Shown: piece after piece, positions 7,222-7,349 of the stretch
How positions within the stretch are numbered: position 1 is the stretch's first letter
How the letters are laid out: each line of letters begins with the position of its first letter
Origin: Acidobacteriota bacterium
GTDB taxonomy: Bacteria; Acidobacteriota; Terriglobia; Terriglobales; Acidobacteriaceae
Assembly (NCBI GenBank): GCA_021819255.1
Contig: JAKART010000104.1
Span: 1-7,349, forward strand
Direction of reading: 5' to 3'
DNA length: 7,349 nucleotides
Program-made: the position numbers and the translations under genes
The notes under the pieces: model-generated
The model's input: the letters and a program-made list of their open reading frames with translations, nothing else
What the model was told of the DNA's origin: nothing
Database searches by the model: none

Positions 7222-7234
7222 CCCCCCCCCCCCC
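7222..7234. repeat. Homopolymer run of 13 C
   Basis: Thirteen consecutive C on the + strand (G13 on the strand of the glycosyltransferase), about 177 bp upstream of that gene's start codon. Such runs slip during replication and are also error-prone in sequencing and assembly. It is not inside a supported gene. The rest of the 7046-7254 gap shows no clear promoter or gene. Confidence 0.9.
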
Positions 7235-7254
7235 ACCGCAAAAGGCAAAGAGCC

Positions 7255-7349
7255 TAGACCATTTTCCCTGAAGGTGTAAGCAAGGGGAACGACTCCTGTG
7301 GGCGTTTTCCTCAATGAAAACGCCACTGAACGCCCGCTTCCGTACACCC
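7255..7349. repeat. MITE-like element, copy 2 (inverted, cut by the window end)
   Basis: This 95-bp segment is the reverse complement of 6099-6193 with one mismatch (T at 7327). It begins with the same TAGACCATTTTCCCTGA terminus and contains the same core hairpin at 7301-7324. The remaining roughly 21 bp and the other terminal repeat are expected just past base 7349. Together with copy 1 it flanks the glycosyltransferase gene. Confidence 0.85.

Noticed and set aside
6101..7279. 392-aa open frame antisense to the glycosyltransferase
   Set aside because: It opens in the palindromic repeat and then runs against a gene with complete GT2 motifs; it is a GC-driven shadow.
7036..7347. 103-aa minus-strand frame starting in the second repeat copy
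   Set aside because: The first 31 residues are repeat sequence, the rest crosses the poly-G tract and overlaps the glycosyltransferase start, and no motif is present.

Overview
The window is GC-rich bacterial DNA with long intron-free reading frames and Shine-Dalgarno-led starts. No rRNA, tRNA, phage or CRISPR signal is visible. The gene content (a membrane PAS-GGDEF protein, a PAS-GAF-GGDEF-EAL protein, a PHP-domain protein and a GT2 glycosyltransferase) and the small palindromic and tandem repeats between genes would suit a soil-type bacterium rich in signalling genes, such as an Acidobacteriota member. That placement is an impression and not proof.

Layout: (1) 1-1692 (+) is a multi-membrane-span PAS-GGDEF diguanylate cyclase with an intact GGEEF signature and an RxxD inhibition site; its N-terminus is probably cut by the window edge. 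(2) 1693-2166 is a gap with a GC hairpin and a good sigma70-like promoter overlapped by a small inverted repeat. (3) 2167-4359 (+) is a soluble PAS-GAF-GGDEF-EAL protein with a degenerate GGDEF (GSDHF) and a complete set of EAL catalytic residues, so most likely a c-di-GMP phosphodiesterase. (4) 4360-4740 is a gap containing four tandem 18-bp repeats. (5) 4741-5931 (+) is a 396-aa PHP-domain metal-dependent hydrolase with a near-ideal ribosome binding site. (6) 5932-6190 is a convergent gap filled mainly by a 116-bp palindromic, MITE-like repeat. (7) 6191-7045 (-) is a family 2 glycosyltransferase whose stop codon lies inside the end of that repeat. (8) 7046-7254 is the region upstream of the glycosyltransferase, with a run of 13 C. 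(9) 7255-7349 is a second copy of the MITE-like repeat in opposite orientation, cut by the window end.

The first two genes form an antagonistic pair: one makes c-di-GMP in response to a membrane or PAS signal, the other breaks it down in response to PAS/GAF signals. The PHP protein follows in the same direction but with its own ribosome binding site and a long gap, so co-regulation is only possible. The glycosyltransferase is convergent and sits between two inverted copies of the same small element. This is the most unusual structure in the window.
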